A stretch of DNA of 64,000 nt from Sarocladium kiliense (GCA_030734395.1 JAUZTG010000029.1:1-64000), one strand, 5' to 3'. Positions 42,128-54,765 are shown, counted from the first letter of the stretch. Notes: generated by a model from the letters alone, not told the origin. Numbers and translations are program-made.

Positions 42128-45100
42128 GATGAAGGCTGGGAGTTTGTTTCTATAGGCGACGTCCTATGCGTGCGTAAGAAGTTGATTTAGGGTCTTGTCG
42201 GCCTGCGACAGGATGTTGAAGGCAGGAGAACGAGCCAGCTGACTGTTTCTTTCTGGTATTCTGGTGAGATGGAAGTGATTCGAAGTTTTACGCGTTACAG
42301 AGCCAGAGTGACATGAGTGTGATGCAGGAAAAGAGATCCGCTCGCACGGAGGAGGATGGATGGAGGAAGTAGACGTAGGAGGCAGGTCGAGGAATGGTCG
42401 CGGCAGGGTGGTTGGGTCGATTTAGATGCGCCGAGACAATGGTAGGAAGCTGGGGATGGAGTCGGAGGCGAGACAGCGATAACGCCAGATAACGGGTGAC
42501 AAGACAGGCCTGAGCCTGGTGATGGAAAAAGGGTGGCGAGGTCAATCTGGAAGAGAAGACGCAGGGCGCTAAGTCGGGTTCAGATTGAGATGCAGTGATT
42601 GGGCATTGATAGGTAGGAGGGAGCGAATGTCTGTATATCCCTCCTGCAACCTCAGTGAGAGTTCAGTGGTCTGGCAACGGTTTGATAGATGGAGAGGCGA
42701 TGGTAGACGGTTTGAAGAATGGAGATGGTTGGATGGAACCATGGTGGCGTGCATGGTGTGGAGGGAGGGAGGGGCGTGGTGAGGTGGGGGGTGGAGCAAA
42801 GCCAGGAACAAGGAACAGCAAGGCATGAGAGGAGCACACACTATCTTCCTTGCTTCAGAAGCATTAACTGTGAACAATGCCTGCCTGGAAAAGAACCGTC
42901 ATATGGCTGGTCAGTGAAGCTGCCAGTCGCAAATTCTTTCTTCAGAAGGCATGATGCCAGCTCTCCTGATCGAGTCGACATGACGCGCCATCTGCCCATT
43001 GGTTTCGGAGGGACCCTGGATCAAGAAACCTTTGGTGCCACCCACCCACGTTTAACACCAAAGCCAAGTTCGCAACACCCCTGGATGTCCTCGGAGGCGC
43101 AGGCAGGCCCGAACATGGCTTTACCGTATCCAATGCCTTGGACTGCCTGTAGCCGCCTTAGGTTGGACCGCCCCCGCCCAGGCCAACTGCTTCCACTCGT
43201 CGCCCACCACCTCCGCGTGTCCTCAAGTCGTCGTCTCCCTCCTTCCATCTTCAGTCCACGCGGCAGGCCTGCATTGTTGGGGAGGGACCCTCCACCATGT
43301 CGTGTTTCCCCTCTCCTGCCCCTCTTTACAGTCCCTTGGTTTGATTCACACAAAAGAGCGCACTAACGCGGCCAACAGGACCATTGGCCCGCCGTTCCTT
43401 TGAGCAGTGTTCCAGAACCGCTAGAGTGCGCTGTTTTGGCTTAGGTGTCGGAACGGCGCTGGTTCAGTATTCCGACCCGAGCACCCTTTCCTGTGGAAGC
43501 CACCACCTTGCGATCACAGCATCACGTGCACGATCAACAGTCGTTCAATCGCTTCTGTGCCACGATGAATGACCGACCACGATTGTATGACTGAGAACAA
43601 TGCCTCTACTTAGGCTGCATGATAGCCGTTCATCGCGCGCCGGTAGGTGGTCCCCTCATCAGTCTGAACCGTACATGGTCCGTCCCCATGTGGGTTATCA
43701 TCAATAGGAACGCTGGGTAACCGTGAAAATAAGATACAGACTAAGATACTCACTTTTCCAAGCTTATTGTATTTATTGAGGAGTCGTGGAGCGCTGCTAG
43801 CCAACCTTGACACAATGACACAAGCATCGAAATCGCTTATTCTTCTGGTGATGATAGTTTCCCTTACCTTCTTTGCAACGGGAACGTACCGTCTCGACCA
43901 CGCTTTGCCAAAAGCCAATGGTTTTGGTTCAGCTGATGACCGGAGATGGGCAAATCTATTGCTGGTTGCCGGCCACATCGGATCAACTTGCGCCTCTTTG
44001 CAGCCTTTCGACGTCATCTTGGCTTCGCAAATGCGATTGCGGAAGCTGCATTACGTAGTATCGAAAGTCAACCCTCCATTGACCATGCTGACGGCTCATT
44101 GATGGAGGCATGCTAGGATACGGATCGATTTGGTCGTTATGCTGGCGAAGAAATTGGCAAGCAAATTGATCAGCGGGTAAGTCATGAGAACGACAGCGAG
44201 TAGGTTAGCAGCAAGGATACCAGGTGACTTGGTAGAGAGTGTAGCAGGCAAGTATGAAGCGTAGAAGCGTGCGATGGTAAAGGTCCGTATGACTTCTTCC
44301 GCCGAGATTTGACCATTAAGACTTGGGTCGCGTGGGAAACCCGTTGCCGGGTCCTATATATGTGAGTGGACGGATCGATAGCCGCATCATCACTGGGGCA
44401 CTGTCCATCTGTCGTCGGTGTTCCACGATGGAACCTGTCAAGCACTGTGTGCCTGAGTCTGTTTCGCATTCGGGGCATCGACAGCCACATGTCTCCGTAG
44501 GTAAGCACCCTAAGCCCAAGCAACCGCTCACAAATCCAGGACGCCAGGAGGACTTGGCTCCCACTACAACCTCCGTAGGACTTCTACATGAGTGGGAAGT
44601 ACTATTGCCGTCAGATGCATCCTCTTTCATAGGCATACAATTAAACACGCAGCCACCGCATCGGATCAATGAAAACACCGATCCAGAGATGCGTTCTTGA
44701 CATGGGACAATGCTGGACCGACCGAGGTTCAGCGCATTGGGACCCAGTGGGGGAGTCTACGCGTTGCCGAAGCTAGCTACAGCCTAGCAGAGGACTGCCG
44801 CCCTCTGCGAGGGAGGCTCGCTCGGAATTGAAGGCGTCATGATGCGCAACAGGATAAACCTGGACAAACTCGCGAATTCTCAAGAGGAAAGCGAGCTCAC
44901 AGTGGACGTTCTGCCGAAGACGAATGTTGGCATCATCAGAGACACACAAACGCCCCTCTACCTGTCGTGATTTTACAGAGAAGAAAGCCATCGTTCGATC
45001 ATCCAGTATCGCAGACCTTTCAGGCACCTCCCAGCACCCTCCGTGTTCTACTCCAGGACAACTCCTTCGTGTCCATCTCTCGAAACAAACTCACAACCCG

Positions 45101-45130
45101 TCACTGCACGCACCCAGCGCATCAGCCACC
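42128..45130. other. 3-kb interval without a supported gene
   Basis: 42128-42600 looks like the leader/promoter of the BAR gene (pyrimidine-rich on minus). The longest frame, 42719-43366 plus, is Gly/Arg/Pro-biased, has an equally open opposite strand and no motif, so I do not call it. A frame with one hydrophobic stretch (ASKSLILLVMIVSLTFFATG) at 43815-44102 is too weak to call. The interval may hold a non-coding RNA or a fast-evolving gene. Confidence 0.4.
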
Positions 45131-46275
45131 ATGAGCCGATACATTGAGCAGCTACGCCAGGTTTACCCGCCTAAACCGGAGTTTACCGAAAAGGAACTGC
45201 CTGACCTGTCCGGCAAGGTGAGATCCCGACCAATCTACCCACTCAGCTGCCCTCTCTCCGGGGCAGAGCCCTGTGTGGTGGTAACGCGAGCTCCGTGCTG
45301 ACACTCTGCAGGTGTACATTGTCACTGGCGCCAACACCGGGGTCGGCAAAGACCTGGCACGCATGCTTTACTCCAAGAATGGTAAAGTCTACATCGCGGC
45401 CCGGTCTGAAGAGAAGGCACTGCAAGCCATCGAGGACATCAAAGCTTCAGCCCCAGACTCAACTGGCAAGCTCGTCTTCTTGCGCCTAGACCTCGCCGAC
45501 CTCACTGCCATTAAGGCTTCTGCCAATGATTTCCTTTCCCAGGAGTCCAAGCTCGACGTACTTTTCAACAATGCCGGCGTCATGTGTCCAGCGCCGGGCT
45601 CCAAGACTGCCCAAGGCTACGAGTTGCAGCTAGGCGTCAACAACATTGGTACCTTCATGTTTACGGAGCTTCTCACCCCGATGCTGGTTGAGACAGCAAA
45701 AGCGGCCCCCGAGAACTCCATCCGGGTCGTTTGGGTTTCTTCCTCTGCGGCCGACGCCCCAATCTGCCCAACGAATGGTGTGGACATGGACAACCTCGAC
45801 TACCACAAGGACAAGAATGCACTTCACAAATACATGGTTAGTAAAGCTGGCAATTTCCTTCACGCTGCCGAATACGCGAGGAGACATGCTTCCGACGGTA
45901 TTGTCAGCATCGCGCTGAACCCGGGCAACCTGAACTCAGACCTCTGGCGCACTCAGGGCTGGGCCATGTCCACGATGCTCAAGTCTTTCTTCTTGCACCC
46001 CGTGATATATGGCGCATATACGGAACTCTTTGCTGGCTTGTCACCCGAGGTAACGATCAAGCATCCCGGTGATTGGGGTAAGATTGGCTCATACACTTAT
46101 CCACTGCCACCTTGCTCGATAGACTGACCAACACCGTACAGTTGTCCCATGGGGCCGCTTCGCCAGAATCAGGCCAACACTTGTCCGTGCCTCAAAGCCG
46201 GTTGCCGAAGGTGGCAATGGCACAGCGCAGAAGTTCTGGGATTGGACTGAAGATCAGATCAAGCCCTACATGTGA
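45131..46275 (+). CDS. Short-chain dehydrogenase, Bli-4 type
   Basis: Three exons joined at LSGK|VYIVTG and HPGDW|VVPWGR, about 330 residues. The first exon is MSRYIEQLRQVYPPKPEFTE. The Rossmann motif is TGANTGVGKDLARMLY, followed by the NNAGVM motif, AQGYELQLGVNNIGTFMFTE, catalytic VWVSSSAAD and Y-M-V-S-K. Further blocks are SIALNPGNLNSDLWRTQ and a C-terminus FWDWTEDQIKPYM. This layout is that of the blue-light-induced Bli-4 proteins of Neurospora and relatives, NAD(P)-dependent dehydrogenases of unknown substrate. The third exon was assigned by frame and the CCGTACAG acceptor. Confidence 0.88.
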
Positions 46276-46460
46276 TGGTAGAGGTCTTTCTGTGGCACTT
46301 GCGCATATGTCACTGTTGGTGTCTGACCCAATTCACGGGAACGGATGTCTTAACTCGGAGACTTTCTTTCAGAGCGGTTACGTCAAGTTGGCTGTCCTTT
46401 CCTTTCTAATGATGCTATACATTTAGAGCGAGTATCTGGCCTGCCCGCTCCTAATATATA

Positions 46461-47819
46461 CTAAGTCTTTGGTGGCGTACTCGCCAGTTTGGTTAATGCG
46501 TCTCTGATATGCTTCGGGAAAAGTCCAAGGAAATCCGGGTCGATGTCGGGCGTGTTGACCGTTTTCTTGGAGCACTTTCTCTCTTCACTTCTGCTCTCAA
46601 ATCGGTCCTCAATCCACGCAAGTGCATCAGAAGCCCCGACGACGCCATAGTTCCTGTGTGCCAAATTCGGAGCTGTGTCTCTGATATAGTCGATGACGGC
46701 TCCTCGCGCACAATAGTCGTCAAATGACGCATCTACGTCCTTGATGTCGGCTATGTCGTCGCGAGTGCATTGGTACCATAGCATCGGGGTACGTGGTGTT
46801 GTCGTTCCTCTTGTATTGTCGACCCCAATCTGCTCAAGAACAGGGTCGGTCAGGAGTTTACCAACATCTGAGAACATGCTGAGCACATCTTCGTTGTGGA
46901 AGGTGGCGAGATTCGCCTCAAGGCACTGATGCAGTGGACTGTAGAACTTTTCCCGGTATCGAGGGTCGAGGTAGTCATTCAATGCTTTTCTGTAGCGATC
47001 GTACTGACTTGACAATCCAACCATGGCAGACACCAAGAGGCCTGTGCGAGGGTTCTTGTTGAACTCGAGCACAACGTCAAGGGAGTCGTCTGCAGGCCCC
47101 AGGCCACCAATTGCAGCGCCGGCCAGTTTCAATTCCGGGGCGTAGATTGGCTGCATCTCAGCGGCGAATTGCGTTACTGTGGCACCTCCAGAATATCCCC
47201 AAAGGACAGCTTTTGCTTCTGGATGGATTCCAGTCAAGCTTTCGGATTGCATCGCGGCACGGATCCCGTCCAGAACCGCACTCCCCGCCAACCTGTTTGC
47301 CGCATAAGCACCTAACGGACCTTGAAAGTCTGGAACAATGACTACCCATCCGCGTTCGAGGGCAGACTGGATAATAAGTAGCTGTAACTTCATGGTATCC
47401 GAGATGAGGGACTTGTGAGAGGATACCGCGGATTGAAAGCCGAAGGATGGGGCGCAATCGACCGAGGCGGCGTCTTCTGCGACTTGGTACGAGACTATCC
47501 GACTCATGTTCGCGTCTTTTGGAACGAACACTGTAAGAACCGTGGCAGTGGCATTGTCGATATTGTCCGAGGTTCTGTAAAGAAGTTGATGTGCCTCTTT
47601 AATGATGGTAGGCTCGTAGTCATACGCTGAGAAGGAGGAAGGAGGTCGGCGGTGTCGAATGATTTGTCCCGGTTGCAAGTCGGAAACATTCCTTGGGACC
47701 GCATAGAATGAGTCCTTACTGGGAGGCAGTGCCTTCGTCTGGTCGCCCATGCTGGCGACTGCTTGCTGGGTGAGGATGATGCTGGTGCTCACCGCTTGAA
47801 GCAATGGTGAGAGTCTCAT
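46461..47819 (-). CDS. Secretory lipase (LIP family)
   Basis: Intronless, 452 residues, with the signal peptide MRLSPLLQAVSTSIILTQQA. The family pattern is FYAVPRNVSDLQPGQIIRHR, HQLLYRTSDNIDNATATVLT, ERGWVVIVPDFQGPLGAYAA and KAVLWGYSGGATVTQFAAEM (nucleophile Ser in GYSGG). It goes on with LKLAGAAIGGLGPADDSL, and late TTPRTPMLWYQCTRDDIADI with Asp and a following HRNYG for the catalytic His. It is similar in layout to Candida antarctica lipase A-type secreted lipases that hydrolyse triacylglycerols. Several N-glycosylation sites. Confidence 0.88.
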   Translation of the reverse strand: MRLSPLLQAVSTSIILTQQAVASMGDQTKALPPSKDSFYAVPRNVSDLQPGQIIRHRRPPSSFSAYDYEPTIIKEAHQLLYRTSDNIDNATATVLTVFVPKDANMSRIVSYQVAEDAASVDCAPSFGFQSAVSSHKSLISDTMKLQLLIIQSALERGWVVIVPDFQGPLGAYAANRLAGSAVLDGIRAAMQSESLTGIHPEAKAVLWGYSGGATVTQFAAEMQPIYAPELKLAGAAIGGLGPADDSLDVVLEFNKNPRTGLLVSAMVGLSSQYDRYRKALNDYLDPRYREKFYSPLHQCLEANLATFHNEDVLSMFSDVGKLLTDPVLEQIGVDNTRGTTTPRTPMLWYQCTRDDIADIKDVDASFDDYCARGAVIDYIRDTAPNLAHRNYGVVGASDALAWIEDRFESRSEERKCSKKTVNTPDIDPDFLGLFPKHIRDALTKLASTPPKT

Positions 47820-48475
47820 GTTGTAGAAGTCCAGAGATCCTGGTACTCAGACATGGGCCTAAAGACTACAGAGTATCAAGAAGTCATGGGACACGTAGAG
47901 CAACATATTATTGAAACAATTCTATAACCTCTCGTAACCTGCTCTTATACCTTTACAGGTCACTCGCATAGAGCAACTAGAGTGGTGTTTTCCAGAAAGA
48001 TTGGCCAAAGCCACGCGCCAGATGAAGTGACGCGTATCCTGAGAATGTCTGCAGGTTCGCGGAGCAACTTTTGGCCAAGTCATTCCGTCAATAGTGACGG
48101 CAGTACAGTGGCATTGTGGGCACGGCACTTGTCGATGTTGTCTCGGCCACAATGTGGAGTCACAGAAACACAAAGGGCAAAAAGGCGTGATTAGCAGGCC
48201 GAATGTCTCACAGGCTGCTTTCTCTCCTGGATCTAACGGTATGTTGGAAGCTTCTCGCCGGATGCGGTGGCATAGTGTAGTGCAGAGTAGCTCGGGAATC
48301 TGCAACCGTCCTCAGGATGAGCGTCGACCGTGATAGCGCTGCGAGGTTCGGCGCTGGTGTACTCGCTAGCGATGGAGAAGACAAATTGAGAAGAAGAAGA
48401 GCCAAGCACTTATTTAGATCACGTCGGGCCATGCATTTGTATGTTCCCTAATTTTGCCTGACATACATCGACGCC
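47820..48475. other. Intergenic DNA between divergent lipase and sulfotransferase-like genes
   Basis: 656 bp between two divergent starts; AACATATTATTGAAACAATTC at 47904-47924 is the most AT-rich part. No gene is supported. Confidence 0.35.
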
Positions 48476-49258
48476 ATGGAACGCGCTCGGGAGTTGAAGG
48501 TCTTGGCCCTCGGCCTGCCGCGCACTGGCACGCTCTCCATGGCACATGCGCTGACTATCCTGGGATACGAGAACGTCCATCATACCATCGACCACTCTGA
48601 CGAGAAGACATGGAGAGATTTGAGCCGCGCAGCTGATGCCAGCTTTCCCACCCTGAAGACTTACACTGGATCGCCATTCACCAGAGCGGATTGGGACAAG
48701 ATGTATGGCACATGCGAGGCTGTTACGGAATGCGCTGCTCTGTTCAGTCTCCAGCTGATTGATGCGTACCCTCATGCGAAAGTGATTCTCGTGGAACGGG
48801 ATTTCGACAGGTGGCTCAAAAGCCTCGACGAGACGCTTATTGTAGGCCTCTGGAGCCCTCTGTCTTACCTCTTCACCATCGTTGTCCATCCTATCCTCGG
48901 CTTGACGAGTATCGCAACCATCAGGAAGCTTATTCTTGGATTTCTTGAGGCGCCATCACCAGGACTTGCGCGACAAAATGCCCGGAAAGTCTTCGAGCAA
49001 CACCACGAATTAATCCGACAGCGCGTGCCGAAAGACAGGCTGCTTGTTTACAAGATGGGCGACGGGTGGGATCCGATTTGCGCATTCCTCGACAAGCAAA
49101 TCCCCTCTCAGGAATTCCCGTGGATCAATGAAGCGGCGGAGCTGAAACAGTCGACAGCAAGAATGCTACGATCTCAACTCAAAGAGGCGATGTGTATTGT
49201 GCTCCTCTGGGGTCTCGGTGCAACGTTTCTCGGATTGTTATGGTGGAGGGGGGCTTAG
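48476..49258 (+). CDS. Sulfotransferase-like P-loop protein
   Basis: Intronless, 260 residues. It opens with the P-loop-like KVLALGLPRTGTLSMAHALT, the PAPS 5'-phosphosulfate loop form of Sulfotransfer_4 proteins (G-L-P-R-T-G-T). It continues with LGYENVHHTI, CEAVTECAALFSLQLIDAYP and AKVILVERDFDRWLKSLDET (3'-phosphate loop Arg). Late parts are RQNARKVFEQHHELIRQRVP, LLVYKMGDGWDPICAFLDKQ and, at the end, a hydrophobic helix CIVLLWGLGATFLGLLWW that may anchor it in a membrane. The family is common in ascomycetes, often next to metabolic genes; substrate unknown. Confidence 0.85.
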   Translation: MERARELKVLALGLPRTGTLSMAHALTILGYENVHHTIDHSDEKTWRDLSRAADASFPTLKTYTGSPFTRADWDKMYGTCEAVTECAALFSLQLIDAYPHAKVILVERDFDRWLKSLDETLIVGLWSPLSYLFTIVVHPILGLTSIATIRKLILGFLEAPSPGLARQNARKVFEQHHELIRQRVPKDRLLVYKMGDGWDPICAFLDKQIPSQEFPWINEAAELKQSTARMLRSQLKEAMCIVLLWGLGATFLGLLWWRGA

Positions 49259-49700
49259 CAATGTCTCGCCGAGTCCGTCCTGCTTGAACCAGTTCGGGAG
49301 CATGGCTGTCTTCGCTGTGGCTTGCTCAATCATGTGGTAGACACGCGTTCGTAGCTTCCGGTCGCTTGACTACGCGGAATGGAGATGTCCTTCCGATCTA
49401 TGCCCAACACAGGGCCAGGGAACATGAAGTAGATCTAAGTCAAACGAGTACCACTTGAAATGCCCTGAACATTGACACCGTGAAGAAGAGACACAAGTAG
49501 CCGTCCGAGTCATACGATAATCTCAAACATTGGCAGCCTCCTGCTCAAGACATGAACTCTGCTACGATCCCTACATCTTGGGTTCCATCCTCTTTCTTGC
49601 ATTCTTCTATTTGTGGTTATCTTGATCCAATAATCGGCTGCTTTATAATTCCTTCCTCCGCTGAAGTGCATAGCCCTATGCTGATACGGATGTAGCCTTT
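49259..49700. other. Short convergent intergenic region
   Basis: 442 bp between the convergent sulfotransferase-like and tyrosinase genes; no gene or clear terminator structure seen. Confidence 0.35.
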
Positions 49701-50972
49701 TTACTCGTAGACGTAGCAAAGGGGCGTATTTCCAAGCGTATCGAACATGTCTTTTATAGGAAGATGTTCCCCGAGGATACCCATATTCAGCAGGTCATCC
49801 ACAGTCGCATTTGGACTCGGTGGCGTATCTCGGAACGTCCGTGTACCGTTGATGGTGTTGGCAAGCTCAGGATGAAGAGCTTGCCACATCCAGTACACGC
49901 GATCGACCATAGCGTGATGTTGATAGAATGCCGGGTCATTTAAAGACGAAAAGACATCTGACCCATCTCCTCCCATTGCATAGTGGCCTGCACCATGCAT
50001 TCGGAGAGTGCCAAAAGGACCCTGAAACTCGTCCTGGAAATGGCCAATGGAGATGGAGTGGTCACCTGCCAGGAGATCATACAGAGCCTGGTCTGTAAAT
50101 CTGGCTGCTGCTTCAGGAGTGAGATCTCGGCGTTGGCAACGTGGGTTATACGCCAACTGGTTCGGCTGGACAGGCACATAGCCCTGCATAGCTGGGCGGA
50201 TCGGTCCAATGTTGATAACTCGACTGGTTGAACGTACATTTAGTATGAGGGAGTGTCAAGCAGACATGTTGACCACTTACTCAACGAAAGGGCCGCTTTT
50301 GACGCAGCCGCCGCCCTTGCCAGAGGGAAGCCATACTTGACCAGCTCCTACAAGACTCCCATTATGAGCGAAGAACTCGCCGTCACTACCGAGACTTGTG
50401 TCGCTGCCGTCAAAAAGTGGTGATGAAGCGAGGTCGTCCTGCCACTTGAACCAGTTCCAGTAAGGCAGAGCACCTTCATATCCACAGTCGGTACGAAGAG
50501 TCTCTTCCCATAGATGAATGACGTAGCGGTGCCAGGTGAGGAAGTTTCCTGTGCCATGAATGAAGTCGGTGAGGTTCACATGAATAGCAACAAACTCATC
50601 AAAGTAGTTCTGAGCAGCTGAAAACACAGGATCGACCTGGGGAAGATCCCAAAGACAATTAACGGCTGCAATGTATTCTTTTCGCTCTGAGCCGGACAAT
50701 TTCTCCCTAGAGTCATCAGTTTCAGGGGCAGTACCGAAGTGACGGAGGAACACCTACCAATCCCTCCTAACTCGCGCGTTTGCTAGGGTGCAACCATTTT
50801 CTGGGCGGTCAGACTCAGCGTCTTGCAGTGCCTTGATGGCCAATGCCTGGAAATCGTTGACATTCCTGGGCTCCCCAATTCCGCTGTGGCCTTTGTGCGG
50901 ACCACGACCAGCCGAGACTATGCTGACGGCAAGGGAAATGGCGCAGGCAACGATATAGATAGAGAGCATCAT
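49701..50972 (-). CDS. Secreted short tyrosinase
   Basis: Three exons on the minus strand, about 370 residues. Start MMLSIYIVACAISLAVSIVS is a signal peptide. The CuA site is in FVAIHVNLTDFIHGTG and NFLTWHRYVIHLWEETLR (three His), followed by GYEGALPYWNWFKW. The CuB site is in RMHGAGHYAMGGDG and DPAFYQHHAMVDRVYWMWQA (three His). It lacks the long C-terminal shielding domain of melanin-forming fungal tyrosinases and ends LGNTPLCYVYE. Such short secreted tyrosinases oxidise monophenols or diphenols outside the cell or in the secretory path, and some act in secondary metabolism. Confidence 0.88.
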
Positions 50973-52906
50973 GAAGAGTCAGATGATGTGCAAACGTGGG
51001 ATGGTGAGTAGATCTTGGTAAGGTGACCACAGCGCGTGGATGCCACGTGCACCATGCGCAGTTTATGTATACAAATATCGATTGATGGAAGACCCTGGCG
51101 CCGCTGACGAAGGCGGGATTTACAAATCCACCGTGGAAAGACAAGCTCTACTTCTCTTGCGTCTAGGCTAATTGTACAGACATCGCTGGGCAGCCTGCAG
51201 CGGCACTTCCTGGGCAGCCCAAGACGAAGCTAGCAAGGAATCAAAGACAAAGATAGATCGACGATGACATGGGCATCAATCTACGGAGAAAGCTCTCCAC
51301 CAAAGCGATGCTGCATCGGCGGTGCCAGATTCCAACCCTCGTGGAAGATTCAGATCTCGACTTTGTCTGCATGGAGCCGCTTGGTGCATCCCCGCTTCCT
51401 TCCAAACTGTCCGAGAACCCTTCTTTGGTTCCACGCCTTGTAAAACACGGCTCTCATGGGACTTGTTGAGATTGACACGAGAAAAGCCTTGTTGGTACAC
51501 ATTGTTACGGGTGGCAAACGCCTGCATTGAAAGCTCCAACCCCTCACGACGACATAAGGCCCTCCATAACCCCCTGGCTCCTTGCGGGATGTTACCCTCT
51601 CGCGAGACTTTCCTTTACGAGAAGGGGTGGCTTGCAGATTGACCTTATGTCGCTTTGTGGAAGAAGGTGACTCGGATTGGCTGAAGCGGCTTCTTGTATC
51701 GGCCGGCTTCTTTGTGATAATCCTGCAATTGCCCGATTCACTTCATAAGCGACAAGGTTCAGCCACTCGGCGCTGTCCCGCGTCCTACCCAAGAAGACGA
51801 CTGGACCAGCATTACAAACGAACTGTGCCGTCCGAACATGCATGGGAGAGACCGATAGGCGGCCGCCAGTATACTGACAATAACCGGCGGTTGATGAAAT
51901 GCCTGCTTGTGCCCGGCCTTTCAAACGTGCTGGAACGGGGTGATGCCTTCACTGTTACTGTTTCAAAAGTAGAGAAGGAATTCATGCAGAGCGTTCCCGA
52001 CCATGAGGTCGCGGCAAATGCATCTCAGCCCTATCTGCCCAGAGGATAAGGGAATTGGCATTGTGGGCCTCGACCGGAAGCTCACGTTCCCAGTGTCTGT
52101 AACATTTCAGAGGTGTTCATCATCATGACTGTACGCTGCGTCTGGGAGTTTCATTCATTCAGCCAAGAGCATGTCATATATCCCCCGGCAGCCCTTGACT
52201 GCGACAATGATGACACTGTCCCCATTCCAGCACAATACCCGGGCACAAAACCTGGACAGACGGGGCTGTCAAGCTCAATTACCGACCATTGCCACCTCGT
52301 AGAGTACAACCTTGTAGCATTAGCCACCGTCGGAAAAGCTTGTAGTGGTGACCCTCCACGAGGCTCTATTCGACAACCCCCCAGCAGCTGCATTCTGTGG
52401 CGCCATGGGTCAACCACACAGGCTGTTGAGCTCGCAGCCGGCACTTGTCCCCCGCACGAATGGGGCACTTGCCGTCCCTTGCGATGTCACGCTTCGGGCC
52501 TGATATCTGCCGTGTCTGAAGAGGTATGCCAATGCGGTGGTTTGCGTGACGGGCAGTACCGTAGCATCAGCACAGCTGAGGCCGCAACCAGCCGTTTCCG
52601 TTGAAGAAGCGTGTTGATCCAGGAACGATTGACAAGGACGGGACGGAGTTTGCTACAACTTCCAGTTGTAGGACATGCAGGGGAGTTTGCAGGAGAACCT
52701 CTGATCCAGATTGAAGTGTAGCATGTTCAGCCACTTGGTCAATCCCCGGGGGCGAGATTCTCCAGGTTGCGAAATACATAATGAGAACCATTCCCAAACC
52801 TGTATTCCCTTGACGGTTGTAGTATTAGTCTGCATGCTGCCGTTTCCGCTTCTTTACTCCTTTGATCTGACAGGCTCGCTTGATCTTCGAAGTTGAGCCG
52901 TCCTTA
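50973..52906. other. 1.9-kb interval without a supported gene
   Basis: Tyrosinase promoter at the left (ATGTATACAAAT near 51064 may act as TATA on minus). Open frames of 100-160 codons at 51582-52604 have no motif, no signal peptide and overlapping frames on the other strand. Confidence 0.4.
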
Positions 52907-54408
52907 ATGAAGACACATCCAGCCGACAATACCATCTTTTTTCCCGACATGTCCGGCACTGGGCCGCCGCAAGATGTTGACTCTGCCCGTGCCGCTGAAA
53001 GTAATTTCGGCCGGATGATGGCTATTAACGGCACCTTTCAGTACGTTCCTGGTTCCTAGCCAGGCGCAATTTTGTGCGCTCCCTTTTGGCTCCAGTTGAC
53101 TTTATTGCAGTGGCCTTGCTATCATCTCCGTTGGGCTCAGGATGTATGTTCGCATACTTATGGTCAAGTCATTTGGCATTGATGATGCCCTGATGATCGC
53201 TGCATTGGTATGTCCATCTTCTCCAGCTTCCCTTCCTACGTCAAGGCTCTCAAGGAGGTTTCTCACGTGCAATATCTTCAGCTCTTTCTCTTCGGCGGTG
53301 GCATGGTTGCGCAGATCTATGCAGGAACTCATGGGGCGCTAGGACGCCACCAAGATACTGTCACATTGGAAGAGCTGCACGTATACGGAAAGATGAGGCT
53401 CGTCCAGGGTCTACTCATGACTGTTACCAGCATTTGCCTTTTGAAGTTCTCCATCGCAATGTCCCTCCTTCGGCTCAATGCCAAGAGATGGTATAAGCGC
53501 ATCTTGTGGGCTTTAGTCAGTATGACATCTCTCTCACTGCCAAGTAGTCCCGGAAAGCTGATATCATACGTCAATAGTTTTTATTACGTGCTATATGATC
53601 GAAAGCTGGGTATCACTACTTGCCTTTTGCAATCCGATCAAAGCCCACTGGGATAAGGAAGCATCCAAGACTGCGAAGTGTTACTCGCGTGATCTCGTTA
53701 ATGTTTTCGCCGCGATGAATACCGCCTTCAACATCTTTACCGATGTTTGCTTTGCAACAATCCCGATCCCGATGCTGTGGGCGCTCCAGACGAAATTGCG
53801 AGTAAGGCTTTATCTGATTGCTATTTTCAACCTCGGTTACATGTAGGTGAAGAAACACCGTGTCAGAATGCGTATCACGCTCACGACGACATTTTAGTAC
53901 TGTCGCTATCGGTATCGTCAAACTAGTGTGTCAACAGACAACCCGCGGCGATCCTGACCAAACATTCCATAACTGGATCCAGTTCTTTGGCCTGTGAGTC
54001 TTACCTTCGGGATGCATAGCTGCGAAACGGGAACTGAGACGGTCGGTTCACAGCCTCCAGCAAAACATCGGCATCATTGCCGCCTGTGCACCGATGCTTA
54101 AGCCCCTCTTCGGAAAGACTCTGAAGATCCAGACTACTTATGGGACCAGCCAAGCAGTAGGTTACGGCAACAGAGCAAAGCCGTCGGCGGCTGATCGCGG
54201 ATACGTTCTCGATGACCAAGACGACCTTGAAATGATGCAATACAACAGCTCGGGGAATACACAGTTTCACTCTACAGTTGTGAAAGGAGGAGGGAGTGAT
54301 GACGGCAGCGAGACATTCATCTTGCCAGATGTTCCCCAAGATGCTGTGGTGAAAAGGACGGAAATTTCTATCGTGAACACAGACAGACCGTTGGAAAATG
54401 GGAGATAG
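52907..54408 (+). CDS. Rhodopsin-domain integral membrane protein (fungal, PTH11/SAT4-like)
   Basis: Multi-exon, seven-helix type protein starting MKTHPADNTIFFPDMSGTGP. Helices and landmarks in order are LAIISVGLRMYVRILMVKSF and GIDDALMIAAL (the fungal rhodopsin-domain D-D), HVQYLQLFLFGGGMVAQIYA, YGKMRLVQGLLMTVTSICLL then KFSIAMSLLRL, and IESWVSLLAFCNPIKAHWD. They continue with AAMNTAFNIFTDVCFATIPI then PMLWALQTKL, LYLIAIFNLGYM, TVAIGIVKLVCQQTTRGDPD and ACAPMLKPLFG. The C-terminal cytosolic tail of about 90 residues is Ser/Asp-rich. No retinal lysine site is implied; these proteins are fungal-specific and often linked to signalling or metabolite clusters. Some exon borders are approximate. 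Confidence 0.8.
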
Positions 54409-54765
54409 GGAGCTGCAGTCTAGCATGCTAAACAGTGTATAGTTTCCTCTGATGCGCGGCAATGGAATGCGATCATCGGATCCTCTTCCGGTTTCACTCT
54501 ATATGTAATCGAATACTCGTTCTGATAACGTACATCTGTACTGGAGCAACTTCGGCGTATAATGCATCAAGTAGGTTGTTGGTGACGTCCCATCCTTGAT
54601 TTATGCCGTGAGCTGGGCTACCTTGGCGTAATTTCAGCGTAATCTCAGCACCATTATAGTCCACCTGCCTGAAAAGCTGTTCCTGAATCTCTGTACATAC
54701 AGCGCGTTGAACTGGTAGGTAACCTCCAACATAAAGGATTCAACGGGGTGAAAATTGATTAATAC
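54409..54765. other. Short convergent intergenic region
   Basis: 357 bp between the convergent rhodopsin-like and DUF2236 genes; no gene seen. Confidence 0.35.

Noticed and set aside
42719..43366. 215-codon plus-strand frame
   Set aside because: Biased Gly/Arg/Pro composition, an open opposite strand over the same bases, no motif and no splice context; probably promoter-proximal GC-rich DNA.
43767..44102. Small membrane protein frame
   Set aside because: A single hydrophobic stretch only, no supported ATG context and a competing minus-strand frame.
16054..51000. Dikaritin-like RiPP cluster (repeat precursor plus tyrosinase)
   Set aside because: The repeat protein has no KR Kex2 sites between repeats, no UstYa/DUF3328 protein was found in the window, and the tyrosinase is 33 kb away among unrelated genes.
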